From contig NZ_GL622359.1 of NCBI RefSeq assembly GCF_000185505.1, positions 1,918,820-1,982,819 of the forward strand: a DNA stretch of 64,000 nucleotides, in the 5' to 3' direction. Positions 32,699 through 40,888 of this stretch are shown piece after piece. Position numbers and translations under genes: made by a program. The stretch comes from Pseudoramibacter alactolyticus ATCC 23263 (GTDB lineage Bacteria; Bacillota; Clostridia; Eubacteriales; Eubacteriaceae). The notes below the pieces were generated by a model that saw only the letters and a list, made by a program, of their open reading frames with translations, did no database searches and had not been told where the DNA came from. Each line of letters starts with the position of its first letter. Position 1 is the stretch's first letter.

Positions 32699-33427
32699 AT
32701 GATTGGTATTGCAGTGAACGTATTGGCGGTGGTGATTGGGGGGCTGATCGGCTCTGGGTTGGGGTCCAGAATCCCCGAGGCTTTTATGGAGAAGATCAAG
32801 CTGGCCTTCAGCGTCTGCGCGGTGGGCATGGGTGTGGCCTCCATCGTGATGATGAAGAACATGCCCGCGGTGATTTTGTCCGTGGTGGTGGGCACGGTGC
32901 TCGGTTTGATTTTCGGGCTGGATGTGCTGATCCGCCGGGGCGGCACGGGCTTGCAGCGGCTGGCTGCGCGGGTCATTCCCCGGCCGCAGAAAAAAGACCT
33001 CTCGGAAGAGGTCTTTGACATGCAGCTCTTGACGGTGATCGTGCTGTTCTGCTCCAGCGCGACGGGGATTTACGGCAGTCTGAATGCCGGCATGACGGGA
33101 AATGTCGCCATTCTTCTGTCCAAGTCGGTGCTCGATTTCTTCACAGCGATGATTTTTGCGACCAAATTGGGGCCGGTGATTTCGGCCGTGGCGATTCCGC
33201 AGCTGGCCGTGTTTTCACTGATGTTCGTGCTGGCGCGACTGATTCTGCCGGTGACCACGCCGATGATGATCGCAGATTTTAAAGCCTGCGGCGGCATCCT
33301 GCTCATCGCGACAGGACTGTGCATTGCCGGCATCAAGGAATTTCCCATCGCCAACATGCTGCCTGCCATGGTGCTGGTCATTCCATTCAGCTGGGCGTGG
33401 ACAACCTATCTGATGCCGTTGCTTTAA
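32699..33427 (+). CDS. DUF554 family membrane protein
   Basis: The 242-residue membrane protein has about seven hydrophobic helices and the DUF554 pattern: NVLAVVIGGLIGSGLGSRIP, AVGMGVASIVMM, FCSSATGIYGSL, KSVLDFFTAMIFATKLG and FKACGGILLIATGLCI. Function of the family is unknown; a small-molecule or cation transporter is suspected. GGGGAGG precedes the ATG. It lies 62 bases after metI and ends before a shared terminator. Confidence 0.88.
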   Translation: MIGIAVNVLAVVIGGLIGSGLGSRIPEAFMEKIKLAFSVCAVGMGVASIVMMKNMPAVILSVVVGTVLGLIFGLDVLIRRGGTGLQRLAARVIPRPQKKDLSEEVFDMQLLTVIVLFCSSATGIYGSLNAGMTGNVAILLSKSVLDFFTAMIFATKLGPVISAVAIPQLAVFSLMFVLARLILPVTTPMMIADFKACGGILLIATGLCIAGIKEFPIANMLPAMVLVIPFSWAWTTYLMPLL

Positions 33428-33450
33428 CGCCTGACGGCTGCGCGAATCGG

Positions 33451-33490
33451 CGCACAAAAATAAGGGACCGCGGTCCCTTATTTTTGTGCG
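33451..33490. terminator. 40-bp perfect palindrome, bidirectional terminator
   Basis: CGCACAAAAATAAGGGACCG is followed by its exact reverse complement. The GC core GGGACCGCGGTCCC with flanking AAAAATAA/TTATTTTT serves both converging genes, DUF554 and the LOG-family gene. Confidence 0.9.
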
Positions 33491-33494
33491 TTTA

Positions 33495-34031
33495 TTATTG
33501 ATGGCCCAAGGCGGCTTCGACGGCTTCAATGCTGTCGGCAATGACGATCTTGTCCCGGCCGGGTTGATCGAGAAAGTCCTTGGCGACCATTTCGTCGTAA
33601 AGCGTCTTAAACGAGTCGTAAAAGCCTTTTTGATTAAAAACGACGCAGGGTTTGTGGTGCCGGTTGAGCTTGGCCAAAGAAATCACCTCGGTGATTTCTT
33701 CCATCGTGCCGGGGCCGCCGGGCAGAGCGATAAAGGCGTCGCCCAGCTTGCGCATAATGGTTTTGCGCTCGGCCATGGTTTCCACGGTGATGGTTTTGTT
33801 GATGAGTTCGTGGGGCTTTTCGATGGCCTTGAGAAATTCGGGAATAACGCCGATCACCCGGCCGCCGGCATCTAAGGTCGCGTCGGCAACGGTGCCCATC
33901 AGGCCGGTCCAGCCGCTGCCGTAAATCAGGCAGTGGCCGTTTTTGCCAATCCAAGTGCCCAGATCGGCAGCGGCTTGTTTAAAGTCGGGGTCGGTGCCGA
34001 AGCGCGATCCGCAGAAAACAGTGATGTTCAT
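33495..34031 (-). CDS. LOG-family (TIGR00730) Rossmann-fold protein
   Basis: The 178-residue protein has the lysine decarboxylase-like/LOG signature: ITVFCGSRFGTDPDF, LIYGSGWTGLMGTVADA and ALPGGPGTMEEITEV, with the PGGxGTxxE phosphoribohydrolase motif. LOG proteins release cytokinin-type bases from nucleoside 5'-monophosphates; in bacteria the physiological substrate is often unclear. The first glycine motif is GSGWTGLMG instead of the common GGG-x-x-GLMG. AAGGAG precedes the ATG. Confidence 0.9.
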   Translation of the reverse strand: MNITVFCGSRFGTDPDFKQAAADLGTWIGKNGHCLIYGSGWTGLMGTVADATLDAGGRVIGVIPEFLKAIEKPHELINKTITVETMAERKTIMRKLGDAFIALPGGPGTMEEITEVISLAKLNRHHKPCVVFNQKGFYDSFKTLYDEMVAKDFLDQPGRDKIVIADSIEAVEAALGHQ

Positions 34032-34123
34032 GATTTGCTCCTTGTTAGTCGATGAAATTGCGTACTATTAAAATAGCAGGTGTGGCTGAACGCTGGCTTA
34101 ATTGCCCGGCGGCAGCCGGCACA

Positions 34124-34153
34124 TTGACAGGCCGCAAACGCCAAAGGTATAAT
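34124..34153 (+). promoter_or_regulatory. sigma-A promoter
   Basis: TTGACA (34124-34129), 18-base spacer, TATAAT (34148-34153), just upstream of the 70-aa membrane protein gene. Confidence 0.7.
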
Positions 34154-34179
34154 GGGCGAAAAAGGGAGGAGGATCTTCT

Positions 34180-34392
34180 TTGTTCAATCGGAATAAAAAC
34201 TATTCGAAACAGCAGGCGATGAGCAGCATGCTGGCGAATCTGGCTTTTGGCCTTTTGCTGCTGCTTTATGGCGGGGGCAAAGCGGCAGCGGGCACCGAAC
34301 GCGGTGTGGCCGTCTTTTGCTGTGCGGCCGGGGGCGTTTTTGTGCTCCTCGGCGTGGTGTGGCTCATCCGCTGGCTGAGGGCTGCGGATTAA
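34180..34392 (+). CDS. 70-aa two-helix membrane protein, unknown
   Basis: The 70-residue product has a basic N-terminus (NRNKNYSKQQ) and two hydrophobic segments (LANLAFGLLLLLYGGG and VAVFCCAAGGVFVLLGVVWL) joined by a short KAAAGTERG loop. The start is TTG, seven bases after GGGAGGAGG and 27 bases after a good promoter, so expression is likely. No family recognised. A terminator follows at once, so it is a monocistronic small membrane protein. Confidence 0.65.
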   Translation: MFNRNKNYSKQQAMSSMLANLAFGLLLLLYGGGKAAAGTERGVAVFCCAAGGVFVLLGVVWLIRWLRAAD

Positions 34393-34397
34393 AACAG

Positions 34398-34447
34398 GCG
34401 CCGTTTCCGAATCATCGAAGGGTGAAAAAGGAAGCGGCGTTTTTTTA
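34398..34447 (+). terminator. probable intrinsic terminator
   Basis: GGCGCCGTTTCC and GGAAGCGGCGTT form a long stem with an 18-base loop, followed by TTTTT. Confidence 0.65.
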
Positions 34448-34458
34448 TTGGGGAGAAA

Positions 34459-35331
34459 TCATTTTAAACTCAGAAATGCGCAGCAGTTGCCCCGGCGTTC
34501 GCCGGCGGCGCGGTGGGAGAAGAGCAACTCGGGGTTGCAGCGGGTGCAGATATCGGTGACGGCGATGGCGGCGGACGGCACACCGGCATCCTCGAGGATC
34601 AGGCGGCCTGCCGCCCAAAGATTGAGCAGGCAGTGGCCTGGACGCGTGGGCGTGAGCAGACTCTTCGCTGCCGGGCCAAAGGCTTTGCGAAAGGCATCGG
34701 CCACATCCTCGGAGATTTCATAACAATCCCGGCAGATGGATGGGCCGATGGCGCAGATGCAGTCCGCGGCGTTTGTGCCGTAGGCGGCGTGCATGGCGGC
34801 TAAGGTTTTGGCCGTGATTTTGGCGACGGTGCCCCGCCAGCCGGAATGGGCCAGGCCGATGGCCCGATGCGCCGGGTCCACCAGATATACGGGCACGCAG
34901 TCGGCGGTGTAGACGGTGAGAATAATGCCGGGCACATTGGTGATCAAGGCGTCGACGGCATGGTAGTTCGCCGGCCGGGTAACGCCCTGCCCCCGGTCGG
35001 CCGCGGTCACGCGCCGGACGTGGTCGCCGTGTGTTTGCCGGGTGATGACAAAGTCAGAGATGGTGCGCCCGCCGCCCAGAATGGCAGCGGCCCGGCGATA
35101 GTTGGCGGCGACAGCCCGGGCGTCGGCCTCGCGGTGAAAGTTAAAGTTCATTTCAGCGAAGTCGCCGGTGCTGCGGCCGCCGACGCGGGTGGAGAAAAAA
35201 TGATCGACGATGCCGGTGGCGTCGAGGCTGGGGAAGGTCAGGAATTCGGTGGCGATGCCCTCGGCTTCGTAAACCTGCTGGCGCATCACCGGGCGGGGAC
35301 CTTTGCGGCGAATGGGATGAAAGCAGTGCAT
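34459..35331 (-). CDS. pgeF: peptidoglycan editing factor PgeF (laccase-domain protein)
   Basis: The 290-residue protein is of the YfiH/PgeF family: FFSTRVGGRSTGDFAEMNFN, ITRQTHGD, TADCVPVYLVDPAHRAIGLA and HSGWRGTVAK hold the His-Cys-His metal site. Early reports called it a polyphenol oxidase; later work shows a role in removing misincorporated L-Ser from peptidoglycan precursors. The chosen ATG (MHCFHP) follows GAGGTTATC. An in-frame ATG 27 codons upstream has no ribosome site and an un-family-like leader. Confidence 0.88.
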   Translation of the reverse strand: MHCFHPIRRKGPRPVMRQQVYEAEGIATEFLTFPSLDATGIVDHFFSTRVGGRSTGDFAEMNFNFHREADARAVAANYRRAAAILGGGRTISDFVITRQTHGDHVRRVTAADRGQGVTRPANYHAVDALITNVPGIILTVYTADCVPVYLVDPAHRAIGLAHSGWRGTVAKITAKTLAAMHAAYGTNAADCICAIGPSICRDCYEISEDVADAFRKAFGPAAKSLLTPTRPGHCLLNLWAAGRLILEDAGVPSAAIAVTDICTRCNPELLFSHRAAGERRGNCCAFLSLK

Positions 35332-35410
35332 GATAACCTCACATGTGCTCGAATGAAATTTTAAATCCGGATGGGATGGCCTTATTGTATGCAAGACGGG
35401 CCTGTTTTGC

Positions 35411-35438
35411 AAATAAAAAAAGACACGCAGCGCGTGTC
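35411..35438 (-). terminator. intrinsic terminator of the thiW-thiM operon
   Basis: On the minus strand GACACGC-GCT-GCGTGTC is a 7-bp stem followed by TTTTTTTATTT. It overlaps the last bases of thiM. Confidence 0.85.
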
Positions 35439-36228
35439 AGATGAAGGATAAAAGGCCGCGCCCCGCCATGGCCGCTGCGAGTTCGCGATCGTCGAGGATA
35501 TAGACGTTGTCGATCAAAGCGGCGCGAAAACGGCCGGGAGCCGGAGCGGTTGCCGCCGCGCGCTCGGCGCAAAGCTTCCAGAAGGCGGATGCGGTGACGG
35601 CCGCCGTGAAGGCATCGGCTACCGTGGCGAAGGCGCCGCAAAGGCAGGAGAGCATATCGCCGCTGCCGGTGATTCGGCTCATCAGCGGGTTGCCGCCGGC
35701 AATGCAGCAGGTTTTTTGGCCGTCGCTGACGGCGTCCAGCGCGCCAGTGAGTAAAACCACGCAGTGCCGGAGCCGGGCGAGGCGCTGCGCCAGAGCCGTT
35801 GCCTGATCGCAGGGGAGCCCCTTGGGGCAGTCGACGCCCTGGCTGCGGCTGTCCATACCCAGAAGGGTCTGCGCTTCGCCGGCGTTGACCCGCAAAATAT
35901 CGGGGTGGCGAAGGCTGAGCAGCGCACGGACTTTTTCAGCGCGCCAGGGGCTCACGCCGACGCCGACCGGATCGAGAACGACGGGATGATCGGCGGCGCG
36001 AAGACAGGTGTGGCAGGCGCTCCATCTGACAGCATCCGGGGTGCCGGCATTGAGCACGGTGGCCTGGGCTGCGGCGGTGACAGCGGCCATTTCCTCCGGG
36101 GCCTGCGCCATGATGGGGCTCGCCCCGAGGGCCAGCAGCAGATTGGCACAGCTCTCGGAAGAGACCGTATTGGCGACACAGTGCACCAGCGGCCGGGCCG
36201 CGCGCAAAGCTTTTAGACGGTCGCTCAT
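35437..36228 (-). CDS. thiM: hydroxyethylthiazole kinase
   Basis: The 263-residue kinase shows the ThiM N-terminal block PLVHCVANTVSSESCAN, LLALGASPIMAQAPEEM, the central VLDPVGVGVSPWR, and the ribokinase-like anion hole and catalytic Cys in ITGSGDMLSCLCGAFA. It phosphorylates 4-methyl-5-hydroxyethylthiazole for thiamine salvage. It overlaps the thiW stop by four bases and lies downstream of a TPP riboswitch, so it is repressed by thiamine diphosphate. Confidence 0.93.
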   Translation of the reverse strand: MSDRLKALRAARPLVHCVANTVSSESCANLLLALGASPIMAQAPEEMAAVTAAAQATVLNAGTPDAVRWSACHTCLRAADHPVVLDPVGVGVSPWRAEKVRALLSLRHPDILRVNAGEAQTLLGMDSRSQGVDCPKGLPCDQATALAQRLARLRHCVVLLTGALDAVSDGQKTCCIAGGNPLMSRITGSGDMLSCLCGAFATVADAFTAAVTASAFWKLCAERAAATAPAPGRFRAALIDNVYILDDRELAAAMAGRGLLSFI

Positions 36229-36755
36229 GTGCGGGGACGAAGGATTAACTGCATCCTGCCCAGGGCGCCGTTCTTCTGCAGGGCAGCAACCAGAATACCG
36301 GCGAGAATGGCGCCGCCGATCGTGGAAATCAGGAAAGGCATCACAAAGGCGTAAAACGCAACGGAACCGGCGGCAATCCCCATGAAGGTCACAGCGACGG
36401 GATAAGACAACAGCCCGCCGACGATGCCGGTGCCGAAAATTTCTGCAGCCAGGGTGGCAAAAAGATTTTTAAAACGCCAGTACACCAAGCCGCAAAGCAA
36501 GGCGCCGCACATGCTGCCGGGGAAGGCCAGCACCGTACCGAGGCCGAAGAGATTGCGCAGAAGGCTTGCGGCAAAGGCGACGAACACGCCCCAGAAAGGC
36601 CCGAGCAGGACGGCACAGAGAATATTGACCACATGCTGCACCGGTGCGCATTTGGAACCGAAAACCGGAAAAGAAAACAAAGAGCCGACGACGGCGAGGG
36701 CGCAAAGCAGGGCCGCAATGGCAAGCTTGCGCGTATTAAAAGCAGATTGAGACAC
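36225..36755 (-). CDS. thiW: ThiW, thiazole-precursor ECF transporter S component
   Basis: The 176-residue membrane protein has about five to six helices and ThiW motifs: LAIAALLCALAVVGSLFSFP, GSKCAPVQHVVNILCAVLLG, PFWGVFVAFAASLLRN and FPGSMCGALLCGLVYW. ThiW proteins bind the thiazole moiety for an energy-coupling-factor transporter; its shared ATPases are not in the window. The start is GTG, seven bases after AGGAGG; a longer frame upstream overlaps unexplained leader. It pairs with thiM for uptake and phosphorylation of the thiazole. Confidence 0.9.
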   Translation of the reverse strand: MSQSAFNTRKLAIAALLCALAVVGSLFSFPVFGSKCAPVQHVVNILCAVLLGPFWGVFVAFAASLLRNLFGLGTVLAFPGSMCGALLCGLVYWRFKNLFATLAAEIFGTGIVGGLLSYPVAVTFMGIAAGSVAFYAFVMPFLISTIGGAILAGILVAALQKNGALGRMQLILRPRT

Positions 36756-37010
36756 GAGAACCTCCTGAAGGAAAACATTCGAAGCAAGACCGCCGGAAGC
36801 AGCGGTCTTCCAAATACGGCAGATCGCCCGGGTTGGACGACGTTTCTCGGTCGAGACTCGCTGGTCTCCTCTCACGCCGGAACACGGCTTCCCATCGCTG
36901 GTATCGGCTCGGATCCGAGGCGCTCCCCTCCGGTCCGTTCCCGCGGCTGCAGGTGCCTATCTTCCCAATGGTCACATCCTTTCGCGCTGTGCGCAGATTG
37001 AATTAAACAA
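36756..37010 (-). other. 255-base GC-rich leader between the TPP terminator and thiW
   Basis: The region between the riboswitch terminator and thiW is rich in short hairpins: GAGAC/GTCTC, CTCGGATCCGAG, and AAGACCGC/GCGGTCTT just before the thiW ribosome site. An open frame crosses it (start GTG near 36975) but its composition does not look like protein. It could be a second structured RNA or a small gene; I do not recognise a riboswitch class. Confidence 0.35.
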
Positions 37011-37011
37011 C

Positions 37012-37045
37012 AAAAAACGGCAGGGGCCCGTCGCGGCCTGCCGTT
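37012..37045 (-). terminator. riboswitch-controlled intrinsic terminator
   Basis: On the minus strand ACGGCAGG and CCTGCCGT form a perfect 8-bp stem followed by TTTTTTG. It lies directly downstream of the TPP aptamer. Confidence 0.85.
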
Positions 37046-37067
37046 ATCAGCATGATTGTTTATTCAA

Positions 37068-37146
37068 GCACTTCCTACGTCGGCATTATCCGCATCAGGT
37101 GAAAGGGTCGAAACAAAAGCTTCCTCTCAGCACGTGGCTCCCCTGT
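37068..37146 (-). promoter_or_regulatory. TPP riboswitch controlling thiW-thiM
   Basis: Minus-strand sequence contains the THI-box core in order: CAGGGGAGCC, CTGAGAGG, ACCCTTT, CCTGATGCGGATAATGCC and GACGTAGG. Thiamine diphosphate binding would favour the terminator downstream and shut off thiW-thiM. Confidence 0.93.
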
Positions 37147-37156
37147 GAATAAAGCG

Positions 37157-37185
37157 ATTATCCCACGGCGAGCGCCCGTTGTCAA
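37157..37185 (-). promoter_or_regulatory. sigma-A promoter of the TPP-controlled thiW-thiM unit
   Basis: On the minus strand TTGACA (37180-37185), 17-base spacer and GATAAT (37157-37162), ending about 11 bases before the aptamer. Confidence 0.75.
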
Positions 37186-37208
37186 ATGAATGGAGATATA
37201 GTTTCGAC

Positions 37209-37376
37209 ACGACATTCTAAAAACGAAAATAAAAACAAAAATAGTAAAAGTAAAAGAAAGAAAAATAAATTAAAAATTTAATAAAAACAGCTTGAAATGG
37301 ATTAAATGAGCTGATAAAATAGAAAAAGAAAAAATAAAAGTAAAAAACAAAGAAAAAAGAAAATAAATGAAAGGAC
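37209..37376 (+). promoter_or_regulatory. A-rich tract with promoter upstream of the second acid-sugar operon
   Basis: About 165 bases are almost only A, with scattered G and T and few C, in a GC-rich neighbourhood. Inside it TTGAAA (37292-37297) and TAAAAT (37315-37320) are 17 bases apart. The resulting leader of about 55 bases would be unstructured, and AAAGGA precedes the ATG at 37383. A-tracts like this can act as UP elements or bent DNA. Confidence 0.6.
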
Positions 37377-37382
37377 TTTACA

Positions 37383-38402
37383 ATGGAAACACAATTTAAA
37401 CCTGTTATGGCCATTACCATGGGCGATCCGGTCGGCATCGGCCCGGAAACGGTGATCGGGACGATGGTGGATCACGATATTCATGTCTGCTGCAGGCCTT
37501 TTGTGATTGGCAGCGCGGCCGTGCTTGAAAAGGCGGCGGCCGTTTTAGGTAGAAGCGTTCAGTTTCGCCGGATCTCAGATCCTGGTGAAGCCGAATATAC
37601 CTTCGGGGTTATCGACGTGATCGAAACCGGAGATTACGATACCGATACGCTTCAGTGGGGTATGGTTCAGCCATTGGCCGGACAGATGGCCATCGACTTT
37701 ATTATGAAATCCATCGAGCTGGGAATGGCCGGCAAGGTCGACGCGGTTTCGACGGCGCCGATCAACAAACAGGCGATCAAGCTGGTTGGCGTGAAGGAGC
37801 CGGGGCACACGGAAATTTACCAGAACGCGACCCATTCGCCCTACGCGCTGACCATGTTCTCCTGCCACAAGCTGCGGGTGTTTTTCGTCAGCCGGCACAT
37901 GTCGCTGATCGACGCCGTGCATTTTGCGACCAAGGATGTTGTGCTCGATTATATTCGCAATATCGATAAGGAACTGCGCGGCGTCGGCATCGACTGCCCG
38001 CTGATTGCGGTGGCGGGCATCAATCCTCATAACGGCGATAACGGCTTGTTTGGCCGGGAAGAAATCGACGAAATCGGCCCGGCGGTCGAGGCGGCAAAAG
38101 CCGAAGGCATCAACGCCGTGGGCCCGATTCCCGCCGATTCGATCTTCAATATCGGGAAAAGCGGCAAATTTGACGCTATTTTGTCGGAATACCACGATCA
38201 GGGACACATTGCCTGCAAAACCCTCGATTTTGAAAAGTCGGTCACGATTACTTGGGGGCTGCCCTTTATCCGCGGATCGGTGGATCACGGCACGGCCTTC
38301 GATATCGCCGGCAAGGGCATTGCGAACTGCGTCAGTCTGATCGAGTCGACCAAGGTGTGCGCGGAATATGCGATTCGCAAGCACAGCCGGGCGGCGAAAT
38401 AA
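37383..38402 (+). CDS. PdxA-like 4-phospho-acid dehydrogenase (copy 2)
   Basis: The 339-residue enzyme matches copy 1 at 15576 in layout: MAITMGDPVGIGPETVIGTM, VDAVSTAPINKQAIKLVG, EPGHTEIYQN, EYHDQGHIACKTLDFEKSV and SVDHGTAFDIAGKG. The metal-binding histidines and the DHGT loop are present. Together with the DUF1537 kinase 18 bases downstream it forms the PdxA2-kinase pair used for D-threonate-type acid sugars, giving dihydroxyacetone phosphate and CO2. Codon use is GC-rich, unlike copy 1. Confidence 0.87.
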   Translation: METQFKPVMAITMGDPVGIGPETVIGTMVDHDIHVCCRPFVIGSAAVLEKAAAVLGRSVQFRRISDPGEAEYTFGVIDVIETGDYDTDTLQWGMVQPLAGQMAIDFIMKSIELGMAGKVDAVSTAPINKQAIKLVGVKEPGHTEIYQNATHSPYALTMFSCHKLRVFFVSRHMSLIDAVHFATKDVVLDYIRNIDKELRGVGIDCPLIAVAGINPHNGDNGLFGREEIDEIGPAVEAAKAEGINAVGPIPADSIFNIGKSGKFDAILSEYHDQGHIACKTLDFEKSVTITWGLPFIRGSVDHGTAFDIAGKGIANCVSLIESTKVCAEYAIRKHSRAAK

Positions 38403-38420
38403 TAAAACGAGGGGGATGAG

Positions 38421-39773
38421 ATGCCAAAAATAGGTGTGGTGGCCGATGATTTAACCGGGGCGACAACCACCGGCGTTTTGCTGGCCAGATCCAAGGCCAG
38501 GACGGCCGTGTTTTTTAACGTGGGTGAAGCCGAAGGCGCCGAGGACTTGTCGGCGCTCGACGCGGTTTTGATCAGCAGCAGCTCGCGGGCATTGGCGGCG
38601 GACGAGGCTTACGGCCGGGTGGCTGCGGCGACGGAAGCGCTCAAAAATATGGGGGTACGCTATTTTTCAAAGCGCATCGACACAACGCTGCGCGGCGGGA
38701 TCGGTGTCGAAATTGACGCGATGCTCGACCGTTTGCCCGAAGATACTTTGGCGGTGGTCGTGCCGGCGATGCCGCAGTCAAGACGCATCATGGTCGGCGG
38801 TTTTTCGGTGATTGATAATGTGGCGCTGATCCGCACGCCGGTCGCGCAGGATGTGCGCACGCCGGTGACGGAAAACTATATTCCAAAGCTGATCGCAGGG
38901 CAAACCAAGCGTCGGACGGATTTGGTCACGCTGGAGACGGTGCTGGCGGGAGAAACAGCCATCAAAAAAGCGCTGGCAGGCAAAGCGGCGGCAGGCGCAA
39001 AAGTGATTCTGGCGGATGCCGTCGCCATCGAGGATATCGATGCGATCGCCCGGGCGGCCATCGCGCTGGGCCGGCCGATATTGGCGGTGGATCCCGGCCC
39101 GTTCACGGCGAAGCTGGCTTTCCACCGCGGCTTGACGGAGATCGAGCAGCCCAATATTCCGGATGTTCAGCCGGTATCCGGCAAGACCGTACTGATTGCC
39201 GCCGGCAGCGCGACACCGGTCACCAAGCGGCAGATGGCCGTTTTGTGTGAGGACGATCGCGTCGCGCATATCGAGGTGGATCCGCTGGCGCTGATTCACG
39301 GGGCGGAAACCGCGACGGCCGAAATCGCCCGGGCGGTCGAACAGACGGTCGCGCTTTTAAGGCAGCCCCGGCAGCCCCGGGCGATTTTGCTGGAAACGGC
39401 GCTGCACGGCGATCTGCTGGATCTTGACGCGGAGGACCGGCGCCATGGATACGCCCGGGGCGTGAGCGCCAACTGCATCAACGCCGGGCTTGGCAGCATC
39501 ATTGCGGAGACCCTGGCTCAGGCGGGCAGAGACAAGGTGGCGGGGCTTTACACCACCGGCGGGGATACCATGGTGAACGTGTGCTACCAAATGGGCGTCG
39601 GCTGCATTGAAGTCCGCGATTATGTGATCCCCCAGACGGATATCGGCTGCCTGACCGGTGCCTACGCCAGTCTGCCCATCGTCGGAAAGGGCGGCCTGAC
39701 CGGCGACGATCAGATTGCGGGGAAGATTGTGGACCGCCTGTTTTTGGAAGCGGCGCGTCAAGGAGAACATTAA
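38421..39773 (+). CDS. DUF1537 four-carbon acid-sugar kinase family protein (copy 2)
   Basis: The 450-residue kinase shows VVADDLTGATTTGVLLA, SKRIDTTLRGGIGVEIDAML, VDPGPFTAKLAF and the C-terminal TTGGDTMVNVC with VGKGGLTGDDQ. It would phosphorylate a four-carbon sugar acid (threonate or erythronate) with ATP as the first step; the exact substrate is not readable. GAGGGGGATGAG precedes the ATG. It lies between the PdxA-like and permease genes in one operon. Confidence 0.88.
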   Translation: MPKIGVVADDLTGATTTGVLLARSKARTAVFFNVGEAEGAEDLSALDAVLISSSSRALAADEAYGRVAAATEALKNMGVRYFSKRIDTTLRGGIGVEIDAMLDRLPEDTLAVVVPAMPQSRRIMVGGFSVIDNVALIRTPVAQDVRTPVTENYIPKLIAGQTKRRTDLVTLETVLAGETAIKKALAGKAAAGAKVILADAVAIEDIDAIARAAIALGRPILAVDPGPFTAKLAFHRGLTEIEQPNIPDVQPVSGKTVLIAAGSATPVTKRQMAVLCEDDRVAHIEVDPLALIHGAETATAEIARAVEQTVALLRQPRQPRAILLETALHGDLLDLDAEDRRHGYARGVSANCINAGLGSIIAETLAQAGRDKVAGLYTTGGDTMVNVCYQMGVGCIEVRDYVIPQTDIGCLTGAYASLPIVGKGGLTGDDQIAGKIVDRLFLEAARQGEH

Positions 39774-39793
39774 TTGCACAGGAGAGAGGAAAA

Positions 39794-40846
39794 ATGGACA
39801 AAGAACAAACCAATCAGGAAAACAAACGGCGAGATTTTCAGATTCTCAAGAAGATGAGCGAGCTGCCGGGAGGCCTCGTCATTATTCCGCTGGTCATCGC
39901 GGTGCTGCTGGCGACCTTTGTGCCGCAGTTTTTTAAGATCGGCGGTTACGTCACGGCGTTGTTTTACGAGGGCAACGCGTGCATGATGGGATTTTTTCTG
40001 ATCGTCTGCGGGTCGATGATCGATATCAAGCAGGTCGGGATGCCTCTTTACAAAGGCGTTACGATGACGGGCTTTAAATTTATTCTCGGCGTACTGGTCG
40101 GACTGCTCGTCGGCAAATTGTGCGGTCCCGCCGGATTTTTGGGCATCGCGCCCTTCGTGTGGATTGCGGCGATCACCAATTCCAACGGCTCCTTATATAT
40201 TTCGCTGTCCAGTCAGTTCGGAAACGCGACGGACACCGGCGCCATTTCGATCTTGTCGCTCAACGACGGGCCGTTCTTCACCTTGGTGGCCCTCGGCGCG
40301 ACGGGGCTGGCCAATATTCCGCTGATGTCTCTCGTCGCGGTGCTGATTCCGCTGCTCGTCGGATTTGTCTGGGGCAATCTGGACAGCCATTTCCGCGCGG
40401 CGTGCAAAACCGCGCAGCCCATCGTCACCTTCTTCATGACGATTTCGATCGGCGCCAAGACCGACATCAAGACGATTTTGACGGCGGGGGCTTCGGGGAT
40501 CATCCTCGGTTTGATTTCGGCGGCGACGGCGGTGCTCTTCTTCTTCCTGATCAATCTGATTTTGCCCAGGAAAGAAAGAAACGCCATGGGGGCCGCCATC
40601 GGGACAACGGCGCTCAATTCGGCGATGACGCCGGCGGCCGTGGGCGAGGCCGATCCCGCCATGAAAAAATACACGGGTATCGCCACCGCCCAGTGTGCGA
40701 CGGCATCCATCATCACGCTTTTCCTGTGCCCGTTTATCACGGCGGCCTTTGACCGGTACATGATGAAGCGACAGAAGGGCATTTATTCTCCCGAGGGCTG
40801 GGCCTATCAAAAAGGGCTTGAAACCATCGCGGACACGGCGCACTAA
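39794..40846 (+). CDS. 2-keto-3-deoxygluconate permease-family transporter
   Basis: The 350-residue membrane protein has about ten helices and the KdgT-type pattern: PGGLVIIPLVIAVLLATFVP, EGNACMMGFFLIVCGSMID, AAITNSNGSLYISLSSQFG and GTTALNSAMTPAAVGEADP. Family members import keto-deoxy or other sugar acids by proton symport. As third gene of the PdxA-like/DUF1537 operon it is the probable importer of the four-carbon acid. GGAGAGAGG precedes the ATG. Confidence 0.87.
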   Translation: MDKEQTNQENKRRDFQILKKMSELPGGLVIIPLVIAVLLATFVPQFFKIGGYVTALFYEGNACMMGFFLIVCGSMIDIKQVGMPLYKGVTMTGFKFILGVLVGLLVGKLCGPAGFLGIAPFVWIAAITNSNGSLYISLSSQFGNATDTGAISILSLNDGPFFTLVALGATGLANIPLMSLVAVLIPLLVGFVWGNLDSHFRAACKTAQPIVTFFMTISIGAKTDIKTILTAGASGIILGLISAATAVLFFFLINLILPRKERNAMGAAIGTTALNSAMTPAAVGEADPAMKKYTGIATAQCATASIITLFLCPFITAAFDRYMMKRQKGIYSPEGWAYQKGLETIADTAH

Positions 40847-40888
40847 ACGCGGACGGTTTCCCTTCGATGCGAAAGGGGGCACAGACGG

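Noticed and set aside
36756..36975. Whether the thiW leader is a cobalamin riboswitch or T-box
   Set aside because: Short resemblances (GGAGACC, GGGAAG) occur but the conserved cores are not in the right order, and no T-box AGGGTGG-type sequence is present.
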